Positions 27,901-37,057 of a stretch of 64,000 nt of DNA are shown piece by piece. Below the pieces are notes generated by a model, which saw nothing but the letters and a program-made list of their open reading frames with translations, was not told the origin of the DNA and ran no database searches. The DNA comes from Persicobacter diffluens (GTDB lineage: Bacteria > Bacteroidota > Bacteroidia > Cytophagales > Cyclobacteriaceae). A program made the translations under genes and the position numbers. Numbering within the stretch: position 1 is the stretch's first letter; every line of letters starts with the position of its first letter. The DNA is taken from contig NZ_BQKE01000004.1 in NCBI RefSeq assembly GCF_036244895.1, positions 248,001 to 312,000 of the forward strand, in the 5' to 3' direction.

Positions 27901-29010
27901 GGGTATTTCCTTAAAGGTGACGGGCTGGAATTGACCGTATGTGATAGTGGAGTGGGAATTGCCGCTGATGATTTGGAACACATCTTTACACGTTTTTATC
28001 AGTCCTCTAATGTGGAGGATTTAGGTAAAGGGGGTTCTGGTATTGGTTTAAATTTGGTCAAAGAAATGGTCACTCTGCATCAGGGGCAGATTGAAGTGGA
28101 TTCTACCCCCGGAGCAGGGACGGAATTTCGTGTTTATTTACCTTTGATTTATCATCAAAGCTCGGATATGGAAGTGCAGCAAGTGGAGGGTGAAAACACT
28201 TTACTACCAGAAGAAAAGCAGGGAAACCAACCTACTATCCTGCTGGTAGAAGATAATCCTGATTTCCGACATTTTATGAAAGAGGCGCTTGAGGGTAAAT
28301 ATCAGGTAGTAGAGGCCGAAGAAGGCGCAAAGGGACTTGAACTGACGCGTAAATTGTTGCCGGATTTGGTAATTTCGGATGTGATGATGCCCGTGATGGA
28401 TGGCCTGGAGTTGTGTAAAACCATTAAATCAGAAGCGGAAATATCACACATTCCGGTGATTCTATTGACTGCCAGAACTGCTGATGAGGATAAAATTAAA
28501 GGCTATGAAATTGGAGCCGATGATTATATTACTAAGCCGTTTAAGATGGATTTATTACTGAAGCGAATAGACCAATATATGGCCAGGAGGGAAAAAGCGC
28601 AGAAGAATTTCCAGAAAAAACTAGAAGTGAGTCCGGCGGAGGTTGAGATTACACCATTGGATGAAAAACTGATTAATAATGCGCTTAAAATAGTCGAAGA
28701 GAATATTGGTAAATCTGATTTTTCTGTGGAGGAAATGAGTAAGGAATTGGGCATGAGCCGGGTTCATCTCTATAAAAAACTTACGGCGATTACCGGGAAA
28801 TCACCGGTGGAATTTATACGTATTATTCGACTGAAGCGAGGAAAGAAATTATTGGAAAAAAGTCAAATGACTGTTTCTGAAGTAGCTTATGAAGTGGGCT
28901 TTAACTCCCCAAGATATTTTAGCAAATATTTTGCAAAAGAGTATGGCATGTTGCCCTCTAAATATTTGAAGAAAATTCAGGAAAATAACGACTTTCATAT
29001 AGAATTATAA
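24916..29010 (+). CDS. Hybrid two-component system (HTCS) sensor-regulator
   Basis: The 1364-aa protein has a signal peptide and two periplasmic seven-bladed propellers of Reg_prop repeats (GLVNNQATCIYKDSRGFLWFGT, GNLWIGTNGGGLLYYD, GQLWVGTYTGGLNRFDG). A Y_Y_Y domain (KYAYKLEGFEENWT ... YPGTYLLKVKA) and one membrane helix (residues ~805-830, FLIYFFLLFLSIFASTYFF) follow. Then come HisKA with His ~860 in NISHEFRTPLT, HATPase (NLLGNAIKFTP, GSGIGLNLVKEM), a receiver with Asp ~1155 in LVISDVMMPVMDG, and an AraC-type HTH (MSRVHLYKKL, FNSPRYFSKYF). Such proteins bind a signal oligosaccharide in the periplasm and activate the locus. The stop overlaps the next gene by one base (TAATG), coupling it to a beta-galactosidase. 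Confidence 0.96.
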   Translation: MRYLLTFLTLISFHYFALAENLSNTFLRLSYNEGLVNNQATCIYKDSRGFLWFGTSSGLSRYDGQNFKNYTHQEKDTFSIQDNYIQEIVEDQNQDLWIKLRWNYAIFDFDQGKFFYAPHRLQEMGIGLDVDRIYFDLHKQMWVKTSQTNNYQRYDADKKQLVDVFGESSYKEAIPIDFIQFENQYYCLYEDGTIEVFRADDLRLLYRSEYLKSKIKSKYAAGGIYVDRKGKLYVYGDSNGVYCYYPLDKQWIHLGAEANPYSISSDLVSGVLQDDKGRIWISTDHGGVNIFSENLEKLETFYHQPENRKSLSQNSITTMMKDDEGIIWLATYKNGISYYHDAFFKFEHFENIITSPNPLPFNDVNCFAEDKAGNLWIGTNGGGLLYYDRKKEQYTIYKNDPEDAHSLSNNVVVNLLLDQEGQLWVGTYTGGLNRFDGKKFHRYILKDEMLADYFVNSIWCLAELNERYIWLGTLGAGILVLDKKTGQFSKPENTGNMTLPNDFVNHIHVLKDGNLLIATALGIVFYDVDKKSYSNNLYHEGNEKFKISNDNVNDVYEDSRGLLWIASREGLTMIDPVVGKSFLLDKEHDLPQDIMNCILEDNLGNLWVSKSSGISKLQIIRQQGEWQFDVQSFGQEDGLQGLEYNVNAKIRTNAGELAFGGFNGFNLFNPEKIEYKQFESKVIFNDLQLNNRSVKIGEQISGQVLLEKSIEVADQITLPPSVNVFSIDFTAVDYSTGSTKYAYKLEGFEENWTQTAEQYSKVTYTNLYPGTYLLKVKATRSSEFPESFASIKIVVEPPFYLSPAAFLIYFFLLFLSIFASTYFFVRRQRSKLLAEQRKIEREQNQRLDEIKLKFLTNISHEFRTPLTLILTPLEKLIKLNQGNNQYGSLKVIERNAQELLYLVNQLLDFRKLDLHGLEFHPSYGDIVPFVRQICEMFNDSFQRSEINFEFHTDKDAVSFLFDKDKVRKILMNLLGNAIKFTPARGRVTVRINIALGYFLKGDGLELTVCDSGVGIAADDLEHIFTRFYQSSNVEDLGKGGSGIGLNLVKEMVTLHQGQIEVDSTPGAGTEFRVYLPLIYHQSSDMEVQQVEGENTLLPEEKQGNQPTILLVEDNPDFRHFMKEALEGKYQVVEAEEGAKGLELTRKLLPDLVISDVMMPVMDGLELCKTIKSEAEISHIPVILLTARTADEDKIKGYEIGADDYITKPFKMDLLLKRIDQYMARREKAQKNFQKKLEVSPAEVEITPLDEKLINNALKIVEENIGKSDFSVEEMSKELGMSRVHLYKKLTAITGKSPVEFIRIIRLKRGKKLLEKSQMTVSEVAYEVGFNSPRYFSKYFAKEYGMLPSKYLKKIQENNDFHIEL

Positions 29011-31799
29011 TGAGAAAATATTTATTTTTTACACTATTTTGGTGGCCTTTTTTTACTTTTGCCCAACATCAGAATCGCATTAATCTTAATCAGGATTGGC
29101 TATTTGCCTTTGGGCATCCTTTTGAAACTTCTCTGGATTTTGATCACGGCACTGGTTATTTTTCTTACTTGTCAAAAGCAGGTTATGGGGATGGGCCCGC
29201 TGCCAGAGAATTTGATGATCTCCCTTGGCGTAGGCTGGATCTTCCACACGACTGGGTGGTTGAAATGCCTTTTAGCGCAGAGGGAAGCCATAGCCATGGC
29301 TATAAAGCTGTTGGTCGAAATTTCCCGGAAAACAGTGTGGGCTGGTATCGGAAGCACTTCCGGCCCACGGATCCCGGGAAGCAATATTTTCTCGATTTTG
29401 AGGGAGTAAGCCGGGATGCTAAGGTTTGGGTCAATGGTTTTTACCTTGGAAATGAGCCCAGCGGCTATCAGAGTTTTAGCTTTAATATTACTGACTATTT
29501 AAATTTTGAGGGAGAGAATGTTATAGCTGTTCGTGCAGATATTAGCATGGAAGAAGGCTGGTATTATGAAGGAGGTGGAATCTATCGTAATGTTTGGCTT
29601 CGGGCATTAGGTCCTGTTTTTATTCCTCAAAATGGAACCTTCATCACCTATGATATTAACAAAAAAAATGCCTCTGTTCAAATAGCTTTCGATGTAAAAA
29701 ACAGATCCTTAACTGATGTAAAAGTGAATGTTTTACATGAAATATTTGACGGTGAGCGACGTAAAGTGGGCGAGATTCTTTCTGATGAATTGTACATTAA
29801 AAGTTTTGAAAGCATTTCAGGAAAAAGTCAGCTGGACATGAAGGGCATTCGCAGGTGGTCGCTGGAAGATCCCCATTTGTATACCTGTAAGTCCACCGTT
29901 ATATCATCCGGCAATGTTTTGGATAGTTATGATACCCGATTTGGTCTAAGAACTATTCGTTTTGATGGACAAAAAGGGTTTTTCCTAAATGATAAACTGG
30001 TTAAACTAAAAGGAACCAATAATCATCAGGACCATGCCGGGGTAGGATGCGCCATGCCAGAAGGACTAATTGCCTACCGTTTACAATTACTCAAGGATAT
30101 GGGCAGTAATGCTTATCGAAGTTCCCATAATCCTCCAACACCTGCTTTACTGGATTTATGTGATGAGATGGGAATTTTGGTCATCAATGAGAACAGGTTA
30201 ATGGGGACGCATCAGGAAGCCCTTTCTGAATTGAAGCGCCTTATGGTGCGAGACCGAAATCATCCTTCCGTGATTGTTTGGTCTATTGGTAATGAAGAGT
30301 GGGCGATTGAAGGAAATGATATTGGAGCCAAAATGGCGGCTAATATGCAGGCTTATGCCAAGACTTTAGATACTAGCCGACCAATCAATGCCGCGATTAG
30401 TGGTGGCTGGGGGGCTGGTATTTCCACCACCATTGAGATTATGGGTTATAATTATCTTGTGCATGGTGATACAGATGTGCATCATGCCAAATTTCCGGAT
30501 CAGCCTTCCATAGGTACGGAGGAAGGCTCTACCTATACTACCCGGGGCATTTATGTTGATCAGCCTGAGAAGCATTATATGACCGCTTATGATCAAAAGC
30601 CGCTACCGGACTGGTATTCAATAGAAGAATGCTGGAAGCATTATGCCTCTCGTGATTACCTTTCGGGGATGTTTATTTGGACTGGCCTGGATTACCGTGG
30701 AGAACCTACTCCCCACGATTGGCCTTCGATTACTTCTTACTTCGGAATGCGTGATTTGTGTGGATTCCCTAAGGATAATGTATATTATTTGAAATCATGG
30801 TGGCAGTCGGACGAAAAGGTATTGCACATTATGCCGCATTGGAATTGGCCTGGCAGGGAAGGAGAGGAGATAGAGGTTCGGGTGTATAGTAATTACCCTG
30901 AAGTAGAGTTATTCCAGGACGGAAAGTCTCTGGGGAAAAAGAAAATGGAGGAAAATGGACATTTGCAATGGGCGGTTAATTACCAGCCGGGAAAATTGTC
31001 CGCAGTGGCTTTTGATAAGAAAGGAAAAATGGCACAGGAAACTGTGATTAAAACTAGTGGTAAAGCCAAGAGTATTTTCCTGGAGGAAGAAGTTTTTCCT
31101 CAGCCGCAAAGCGGGCAAACTGTTAGAATGGTAAAGGTATCAGCCAAAGATGAGAATGGAATAATGGTGCCGATAGCGGATGATTTGATCCAATTTGAAT
31201 TGGAAGGAGCAGGAGAAATTTTAGGGGTTGGGAATGGAGATCCTACCTGTCTGGAAAGAGACGTTTTCAATAAAGAATACAGACTAATCGAAATGCCGGA
31301 GGTGGAATCACAGGAGCTTTCGGCCGCTTTACTGATGAAGTATTGCGGTCAGGAGGGGGAGCATCTTTTTCAGGAACTATCCCGGGAAGCTGGTCTTAAA
31401 GCTTATACGGCCACCTTTGAATTAACGGACAAACAGCTTGCGGCCAAAATGCAGTGGTTTAAAAAGGAAATTGCCCAGGATGCCCGATATTATATTAATG
31501 GGAAAATGATTGTTCCGGATACAGAGGCTGATGGTGGGGTGTTCGAATTTCCTGACGGACTGTTAAAGACAGGTGTGAATTCTTTTTTGGCCATTGGCAG
31601 TCCATTGGAGAAAAAATATGTATGGGAAAGCTTAAATACCAGCCCGGGAACATTGCAACTGGTATATGATCAAGGTATTTGGCAGCGTTCTTTATTTAAT
31701 GGATTGGCACAGGTGATTGTCCGTCCGGGAAAGGGTAAATTAAAGCTTACGGCTAGTGGGGAGGGTTTGGAGGCTTATACCTTATTATTAAAAGAGTAG
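29010..31799 (+). CDS. GH2 beta-galactosidase, exported
   Basis: The 929-aa protein has a signal peptide (MRKYLFFTLFWWPFFTFA). The GH2 jelly-roll (DLPWRRLDLPHDWVVEMPF ... VWVNGFYLGNEPSGY), immunoglobulin-like and barrel domains appear in order. The acid/base is Glu ~429 in WSIGNEEW and the nucleophile is Glu ~504 in IGTEEGSTY. A DUF4982-like domain (WQSDEKVLHIMPHWNWPG ... VELFQDGKSLG) and a C-terminal Ig-like/galactose-binding region follow. It should remove beta-1,2-galactose from xyloglucan L side chains. The start shares a base with the HTCS stop, so the regulator and this enzyme are made from one mRNA. Confidence 0.92.
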   Translation: MRKYLFFTLFWWPFFTFAQHQNRINLNQDWLFAFGHPFETSLDFDHGTGYFSYLSKAGYGDGPAAREFDDLPWRRLDLPHDWVVEMPFSAEGSHSHGYKAVGRNFPENSVGWYRKHFRPTDPGKQYFLDFEGVSRDAKVWVNGFYLGNEPSGYQSFSFNITDYLNFEGENVIAVRADISMEEGWYYEGGGIYRNVWLRALGPVFIPQNGTFITYDINKKNASVQIAFDVKNRSLTDVKVNVLHEIFDGERRKVGEILSDELYIKSFESISGKSQLDMKGIRRWSLEDPHLYTCKSTVISSGNVLDSYDTRFGLRTIRFDGQKGFFLNDKLVKLKGTNNHQDHAGVGCAMPEGLIAYRLQLLKDMGSNAYRSSHNPPTPALLDLCDEMGILVINENRLMGTHQEALSELKRLMVRDRNHPSVIVWSIGNEEWAIEGNDIGAKMAANMQAYAKTLDTSRPINAAISGGWGAGISTTIEIMGYNYLVHGDTDVHHAKFPDQPSIGTEEGSTYTTRGIYVDQPEKHYMTAYDQKPLPDWYSIEECWKHYASRDYLSGMFIWTGLDYRGEPTPHDWPSITSYFGMRDLCGFPKDNVYYLKSWWQSDEKVLHIMPHWNWPGREGEEIEVRVYSNYPEVELFQDGKSLGKKKMEENGHLQWAVNYQPGKLSAVAFDKKGKMAQETVIKTSGKAKSIFLEEEVFPQPQSGQTVRMVKVSAKDENGIMVPIADDLIQFELEGAGEILGVGNGDPTCLERDVFNKEYRLIEMPEVESQELSAALLMKYCGQEGEHLFQELSREAGLKAYTATFELTDKQLAAKMQWFKKEIAQDARYYINGKMIVPDTEADGGVFEFPDGLLKTGVNSFLAIGSPLEKKYVWESLNTSPGTLQLVYDQGIWQRSLFNGLAQVIVRPGKGKLKLTASGEGLEAYTLLLKE

Positions 31800-31808
31800 T
31801 TATTAGAT

Positions 31809-31965
31809 CGTGTTGAAAAGCTAAAATTCGCAGCAAAAATTTTTTGTATTGCAGAGGCGATACCCAATTATTTCGAGAGAATAGCATCGCTATTGTGGAG
31901 AAATTATCCAATATCGATTCCAATAATTCGAATTTGCAGCCGGATGGTGTGCTTTTAAACACGCG
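31809..31965 (+). repeat. Palindromic intergenic element, copy 1
   Basis: This ~157-bp element lies between GH2 and GH43. The ends pair imperfectly (CGTGTTGAAAAGC at 31809-31821 with GCTTTTAAACACG at 31951-31963). The centre holds a perfect AATAGC-ATC-GCTATT hairpin, and the arms between them are also roughly complementary, so the whole unit can fold into one long hairpin. Two more copies lie at 33922-34079 (inverted) and 44702-44857. No coding capacity is seen. It looks like a MITE or a mobile structured repeat. Confidence 0.8.
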
Positions 31966-32083
31966 TTTTTAAAATCAACTTTTTTATCATAATGATCTGT
32001 AGGATGCAGGCTTTTTATAGCAGTATAGGGCTGAATACTTCGCATTAATACCCTGCTATTAGTAAGATTAAATTTTTTTAATA

Positions 32084-33640
32084 ATGGAAATTTGTATGAA
32101 TTATCGTGTTATAATTATTGCCTTAAAAAGCGTGATATGCTGTTTGTTTTTCTCTTTTTTTGTAACTAATACTTATGCACAAAATGAAAAAATATCATTT
32201 GTTAATCCTATTTTGGCAGGCGATAATCCTGACCCAAGTATTCTTAGGGAAGGGGAGGATTTTTATATGGTGCATTCTTCCTTTGAGTATTATCCGGCTT
32301 TACCGATTTGGCATTCCCGTGACTTAATCCACTGGCGGCCTTTAACCAATGCCTTGGAACAATATGTTGGTTCTGTTTGGGCGCCAGATTTGGTGAAGGT
32401 TCAGGATAAATATTATATCTATTTTCCTGCAAATGACACCAATTATGTTATTTGGGCGGAGGATATTATGGGGCCATGGAGTGCTCCAATTCATTTAGAC
32501 ATTAGCATGATTGATCCGGGACATGTGGTGGATGCTGATGGGAATCGATATTTATATTTCAGTAGTGGAAGCTATGTGCCCCTTTCAAAAGATGGGTTGA
32601 AAATCGCCGGGTCAGCGGTACATAGTTATGATGGATGGGTAATCCCACGGGAATGGTCTATTGAGTGTTTCTGCATGGAAGGGCCAAAGTTATTTAAAAA
32701 GGGCGAATATTATTATTTAACTGTGGCTCAGGGCGGTACTGCTGGTCCTGCCACTGGGCATATGGTTATTTCAGCACGATCAAAGTCTCCATTGGGGCCT
32801 TGGGAGAATTCTCCATATAATCCCATTATTAGAACGGAAAAATCTGATGAAAAATGGTGTTCTGTTGGGCATGGGACGATTTTTGATGATTCGAGGGACA
32901 ATTGGTATATGGTTTTTCATGGCTATGAAAAGGGATATTATAATATGGGAAGGCAAACTTTACTTACCACGGTGGAATGGACGGCGGACGATTGGTTTAA
33001 AATTCCTGATGGGGTAAGGGTAGATCAGGAGTTATTCATACCTAATCTAATAAAGGGGACTCCTGAAAAAGCATCTATCAGTGATGACTTTAATTCCAAA
33101 ACACTGAAGCCAAATTGGAAATTTTTCAAACAGCATGATGCTTCTAGGTATCATTTTGCCGATGAGAAACTGGTCTTGAAGGGGCAAGGGAATGGTGTGG
33201 CTGACTGTTCCCCATTACTCGTGACACCACAGGACCATTGCTATATGGCAGAGGTGACAATGGAAATTGAAAAGGATGCAATAGGAGGCTTAGTATTATT
33301 TTATAATGAGCAAGCCTATTCCGGTATATTGGCTGATAAGGCAAATATTTTAGGCAATCTACGCGGTTGGCAATTTGTTACAGAGGAGGGAGTCATTAAC
33401 AGGAAAGTTAGGCTTCGTTTAAAAAATATGCACCATAAGGTAGATATGTATTATAGTATAGCTGGAGAAGACTGGGTGAAAATTGAAAACTCCCTAGAGA
33501 CTAGTGCTTTTCATCATAATGTTTTAAGTGGGTTTATGAGTCTTCGAATTGGAATTTGTTCCATTGGGGATGGGCAAGTCAAGTTTGATAATTTCAAATA
33601 CACTCCTTTAACAATTGACGGTAAGGTGATGATAAACTAG
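32084..33640 (+). CDS. GH43 alpha-L-arabinofuranosidase/beta-xylosidase type enzyme, exported
   Basis: The 518-aa protein starts at ATG 32084, with an alternative at 32096. A signal peptide ends ...FFVTNTYAQ. The five-bladed GH43 propeller has the base Asp ~50 in NPILAGDNPDPSI, the modulating Asp ~144 in MIDPGHVVDADG and the acid Glu ~199 in FCMEGPKLF. A C-terminal beta-sandwich (~residues 340-510; ISDDFNSKTLKPNWKFF ... GFMSLRIGICSIGDGQVKFDNF) matches the GH43_C2/XynB-type accessory domain. In xyloglucan loci GH43 enzymes remove arabinofuranose from S-type side chains; the alternative is xylosidase action on xylan. A GH51 in the same window is consistent with arabinose-bearing substrates. Confidence 0.88.
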   Translation: MEICMNYRVIIIALKSVICCLFFSFFVTNTYAQNEKISFVNPILAGDNPDPSILREGEDFYMVHSSFEYYPALPIWHSRDLIHWRPLTNALEQYVGSVWAPDLVKVQDKYYIYFPANDTNYVIWAEDIMGPWSAPIHLDISMIDPGHVVDADGNRYLYFSSGSYVPLSKDGLKIAGSAVHSYDGWVIPREWSIECFCMEGPKLFKKGEYYYLTVAQGGTAGPATGHMVISARSKSPLGPWENSPYNPIIRTEKSDEKWCSVGHGTIFDDSRDNWYMVFHGYEKGYYNMGRQTLLTTVEWTADDWFKIPDGVRVDQELFIPNLIKGTPEKASISDDFNSKTLKPNWKFFKQHDASRYHFADEKLVLKGQGNGVADCSPLLVTPQDHCYMAEVTMEIEKDAIGGLVLFYNEQAYSGILADKANILGNLRGWQFVTEEGVINRKVRLRLKNMHHKVDMYYSIAGEDWVKIENSLETSAFHHNVLSGFMSLRIGICSIGDGQVKFDNFKYTPLTIDGKVMIN

Positions 33641-33763
33641 TTGAAATCGGTTTAACCAGACACTATCCCACAAATTATGTAAATCTTTGCTATAGGATCT
33701 GGCTTATTGCTGGATCCTGTTTTCATACATCGCCATAAATTGGCTCAAAATTACGCCCCCAAT

Positions 33764-33920
33764 TAGGTTGTGTTTACTAATTTATTAATAACCCAAATTG
33801 GGGAAAGCCTGCTGGCACCTGATTCATCCGCCTCCTTAGGAAAAATGAAAAAGGAAACTATTCCTTCATTTTTCACGCTCTGTAGCCAAACGAGGATTTA
33901 AGGATGAATTATCCGGCTTA
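33764..33920 (+). repeat. Structured intergenic repeat, type II, copy 1
   Basis: Two small hairpins in order, ACCCAAATTGGGG and AAGGAAACTATTCCTT, are followed by GATGAATTATCCGGCTTA. The same order occurs at 56347-56485 with altered bases that keep the pairing (GCCCAAATTTGGGC, AAGGAATTATTCCTT, GATTAATCCGGGTTA). Function unknown. Confidence 0.45.
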
Positions 33921-33921
33921 G

Positions 33922-34079
33922 GCGTGTGATTAAAAGCACACCACCCGGCTGTAAATTTGAATTATTGGAAGCGATTTGGATAATTTCTCAAAAATAGCAC
34001 TGCTATTCCCTCAAAATAGTCGGGTATCCCTTCGGCAATAATCAATTTTTCACTGGGAATTTTGGCTTTTTAAATGCGC
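33922..34079 (-). repeat. Palindromic intergenic element, copy 2 (inverted)
   Basis: This is the reverse-orientation copy of the element at 31809-31965. It keeps the AATAGC-ACT-GCTATT central stem with a changed loop, the CGGGTATCCC and GAAGCGAT blocks, and degenerate terminal inverted ends (GCGTGTGATTAAAAGC and GGCTTTTTAAATGCGC). Confidence 0.78.
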
Positions 34080-34238
34080 GCTCAGTTACATTTTTCATTT
34101 ACTCGAATTACAAAATGGAGATTTTCAAGCTTTTTCCCTCACATTAACATTTGGGCAGTCCCTTGAAACATATCAACTATCTCGTAAGCGTGAATTTTAT
34201 TCATATTTGTACCAGTAATAGTTGATATTGATTTTTTT

Positions 34239-36530
34239 ATGAAGAAGATTTTTTTTTGGATTTTGTTATTGAATTTTCAGGGCGTCCTAACGGAAGCTTT
34301 CGCACAGGAAGATTCAGATAAGTATATTGATACCTTAATTGGGAAAATGACCCTGTCCGAGAAAGTAGGACAAATGACCCAACTCACCCTGGAGATGGTC
34401 TCCAAAGGAGATGGATACAAGATGAAATCTCCTCATGAGCTGGATGAGGCCAAGTTGGAAGACGTCCTGCTCCGCCATCATATTGGTAGTATTCTTAACT
34501 GCGCGGGTACGCCGCATACCATTGAGAAATGGGGGGGAATCATCAATAAAATTCAGGAGGTGGCCATGAAGGATCGTTTACAAATTCCGGTACTATATGG
34601 TATTGATGCTATACATGGTGCTAATTATACGATTGGAGCAACTTTATACCCTCAGGAAATTGGCCTGGCTGCTAGTTGGAATTTAGAACTGGTAGAGCAG
34701 GCTGCCGCCCTAACGGCTTACGAGACCCGGGCTTCGGGTATTCCCTGGACTTTTAGCCCAACCCTTGACTTAGCCGTAAACCCGGAATGGCCTCGCGTGT
34801 GGGAATCTTTTGGGGAAGATCCTCACCTTATGGCAGAAATGGGTGTGGCGATGACCAAAGGATTTCAGGGAGACGATGTGGCACAAAAGGATAGAATAGC
34901 TGCTTGCCTCAAACATTTTGTAGGTTATGGTGCGCCAAAAAGTGGAAAAGATCGTTCACCTGCCTGGATTCCCGAACGCATGATGCGGGAGTATTTTCTA
35001 CCTCCTTTTCAGGCGGCTATTGACGCCGGAGCGAAGTCCATCATGATCAATTCCGGAGAGGTGAATGGCGTGCCGGTGCATGCTTCCAAATGGTTGTTAA
35101 CTGATATTTTACGAGACGAAATGGGTTTTGAAGGGGTGGCCGTAACAGATTGGTTTGACATTTGGAATTTGGTGGAGCGACATGCGGTGGCTAAAGATAA
35201 ACGTCAGGCAGTAAAAATGGCTATCGATGCCGGAGTAGATATGTCTATGGTGCCATTGGACTTGGATTTTGGCCCTATCCTGATCAGTTTGGTGGAAGAT
35301 GGAGAGATTTCCATGGAAAGGATCGATCTGTCCGTTCGAAGAATATTGAAGATGAAGCAGGAATTAGGCCTATTCGAAAATTACAAAGTGGTACCGGGCG
35401 ACTATCCGGCGTTTGCGAGTAAAAAGCATCAGCAGGTAGCATTTGATTTGGCCGCAGAATCCATCACCTTATTGAAAAATGAGGCAGGCTTTTTGCCCAT
35501 TAGTAAGAAGAGTAAAATTTTACTATGTGGCCCAAATGCGAATAGCATGCGTCCTTTAAATGGTGGCTGGTCATATAGCTGGCAGGGCGATGTGACTGAT
35601 CAATATGCGCAGGAATATCACACCATTTATGAGGCCTTTGTTAATAAATTTGGTAAAAAGAATATTAATCTGATTGAGGGGGTGAGTTATGATATGGCTG
35701 CGAGTTATGATGTGGACCAATGGGTAAATCCGGAGGAGATCACCAAAGCGGCCGAGGCGGTGGACTATATTGTACTTTGTCTGGGGGAAAATTCTTATAC
35801 GGAGAAGCCGGGGGACTTAAATGACCTTTCTATATCCGCTAATCAAAGAGCGCTGGCCAAAGTGGCTTCCGCTACCGGAAAACCGGTCATATTAGTGTTA
35901 ACTGCAGGACGTCCCAGAGTCATCCATGACATTGTGTCGGATATTCCGGCGGTTTTACATACTTATTTACCAGGTAATTATGGTGCTGATGCCTTGTCGG
36001 AAATTCTTACCGGTGAGGTGAATCCAAGTGGGAAATTGCCTTATACCTATCCACGCTATACCAATGATTTGGTGCCTTATTATCATAAAGTGTCAGAAGG
36101 TTTAGCACACAATGATGGTAATGAATACACCGAGCCCTTCTTTAATCCACAGTGGGAATTTGGTTATGGGCTAAGTTACACTCAGTTTGAATATAGTAAT
36201 TTGGAGATCAGTAGTGCTTCCATGAGTAGAAATGGTTCCTTAAAGATTACCGTGGAAGTGAAAAACGTGGGTAAGCGTGCCGGAAAAGAGGTGGTGCAAT
36301 TGTATTTGTCTGATCTGGTCGCGACCGTTTCACCAAGCGTAAAAAGACTGAAAAGATTCCAAAAGATTGACCTTCAGCCAGGGGCGAGTGAAAAAGTAGT
36401 GTTTAAGCTGGAAGAAAAAGACCTGGCATTTGTAGGAATCGATCAGCAGTGGGTGGCAGAAACCGGTACTTTTAAAGTATGTATTGGAGGAGAATCTACT
36501 CAGTTTGAATTAGTAGAGTCGATTAAATAG
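34239..36530 (+). CDS. GH3 beta-glucosidase, second copy, secreted
   Basis: This is a 763-aa GH3 protein. The signal peptide ends near ...TEAFAQ. It shows IGKMTLSEKVGQMTQLTLE, LYGIDAIHGANYTIGATLYP, the WPRVWESFGEDPHL block and CLKHFVGYGAPKSGKDRSPA. The nucleophile is Asp ~304 in GVAVTDWFDIWN. The sandwich domain (SITLLKN ... LCGPNANSM) contains the likely acid/base in GENSYTEKPGD, and a C-terminal Fn3-like domain ends the protein. The layout matches xyloglucan-locus beta-glucosidases such as BoGH3A/B, which remove non-reducing-end glucose. It is flanked by large intergenic regions on both sides, so it is probably its own transcription unit. Confidence 0.93.
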   Translation: MKKIFFWILLLNFQGVLTEAFAQEDSDKYIDTLIGKMTLSEKVGQMTQLTLEMVSKGDGYKMKSPHELDEAKLEDVLLRHHIGSILNCAGTPHTIEKWGGIINKIQEVAMKDRLQIPVLYGIDAIHGANYTIGATLYPQEIGLAASWNLELVEQAAALTAYETRASGIPWTFSPTLDLAVNPEWPRVWESFGEDPHLMAEMGVAMTKGFQGDDVAQKDRIAACLKHFVGYGAPKSGKDRSPAWIPERMMREYFLPPFQAAIDAGAKSIMINSGEVNGVPVHASKWLLTDILRDEMGFEGVAVTDWFDIWNLVERHAVAKDKRQAVKMAIDAGVDMSMVPLDLDFGPILISLVEDGEISMERIDLSVRRILKMKQELGLFENYKVVPGDYPAFASKKHQQVAFDLAAESITLLKNEAGFLPISKKSKILLCGPNANSMRPLNGGWSYSWQGDVTDQYAQEYHTIYEAFVNKFGKKNINLIEGVSYDMAASYDVDQWVNPEEITKAAEAVDYIVLCLGENSYTEKPGDLNDLSISANQRALAKVASATGKPVILVLTAGRPRVIHDIVSDIPAVLHTYLPGNYGADALSEILTGEVNPSGKLPYTYPRYTNDLVPYYHKVSEGLAHNDGNEYTEPFFNPQWEFGYGLSYTQFEYSNLEISSASMSRNGSLKITVEVKNVGKRAGKEVVQLYLSDLVATVSPSVKRLKRFQKIDLQPGASEKVVFKLEEKDLAFVGIDQQWVAETGTFKVCIGGESTQFELVESIK

Positions 36531-37057
36531 TGGTTACAGGGTTGCTCTCCAGCATTGAAAAAATTGCAGTCCATGCTTGGAAGGAGCCTTGTAAAAGGGA
36601 GGGTTGGGGGACTCTCCCTTGTTTCTCTGATATCCGCCGGGTTTTTCATGCTGAGGTGATTTTATCAAAGATTAAAATGTCCTATTTACCAACAATACAG
36701 TGGAAGAAATAACATGGAAGTTCCCGAAATTGGAGGAATAAAAAAGGATGCTAAAGGCTGACGAGTCCAGTGGTTGGCAGGTAAAAAGTATATACTGGTA
36801 TAAAAATTCTGGACAAATTTAAATATTGCGATTAGTGACTTTTTTCTACAGGGAGAATTGTTTTTAGCGCTTTGAAAAAGAGGTTTATCATTATGGGAGT
36901 AAAGTAATGATGCCGACGGATAGCTTCCCGGTTGTTTTTAAGCAATAGAGTATAATTATATTTCCCTATAGCATCGAATTCAGGGCTCCTTGTGGATCAT
37001 AAAGGATTGTTGAGATTTCACTTTACAGTGGATAATCTATTTTTTAAAGTTATTTAA
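36531..37057. other. Intergenic region between GH3 and GH42
   Basis: About 530 bp. A hairpin AAGGGAG (36595-36601)/CTCCCTT (36614-36620) followed by GTTTCTCTG may terminate the GH3 transcript. The rest shows no gene I can support; a 60-codon frame across the hairpin has no recognisable content. Confidence 0.5.

Larger units (their letters stand above)
33641..34238. other. Intergenic region with two structured repeats
   Basis: About 600 bp without a gene. It holds copy 2 of the palindromic element (33922-34079) and, just left of it, a segment (33764-33920) distantly similar to 56347-56485. No other feature is clear. The promoter for the second GH3 is presumably in the last ~150 bp. Confidence 0.6.

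Noticed and set aside
36530..36712. A 60-codon frame just after the second GH3 gene
   Set aside because: It reads through the putative terminator hairpin, starts with GTG, and shows no conserved or hydrophobic pattern.
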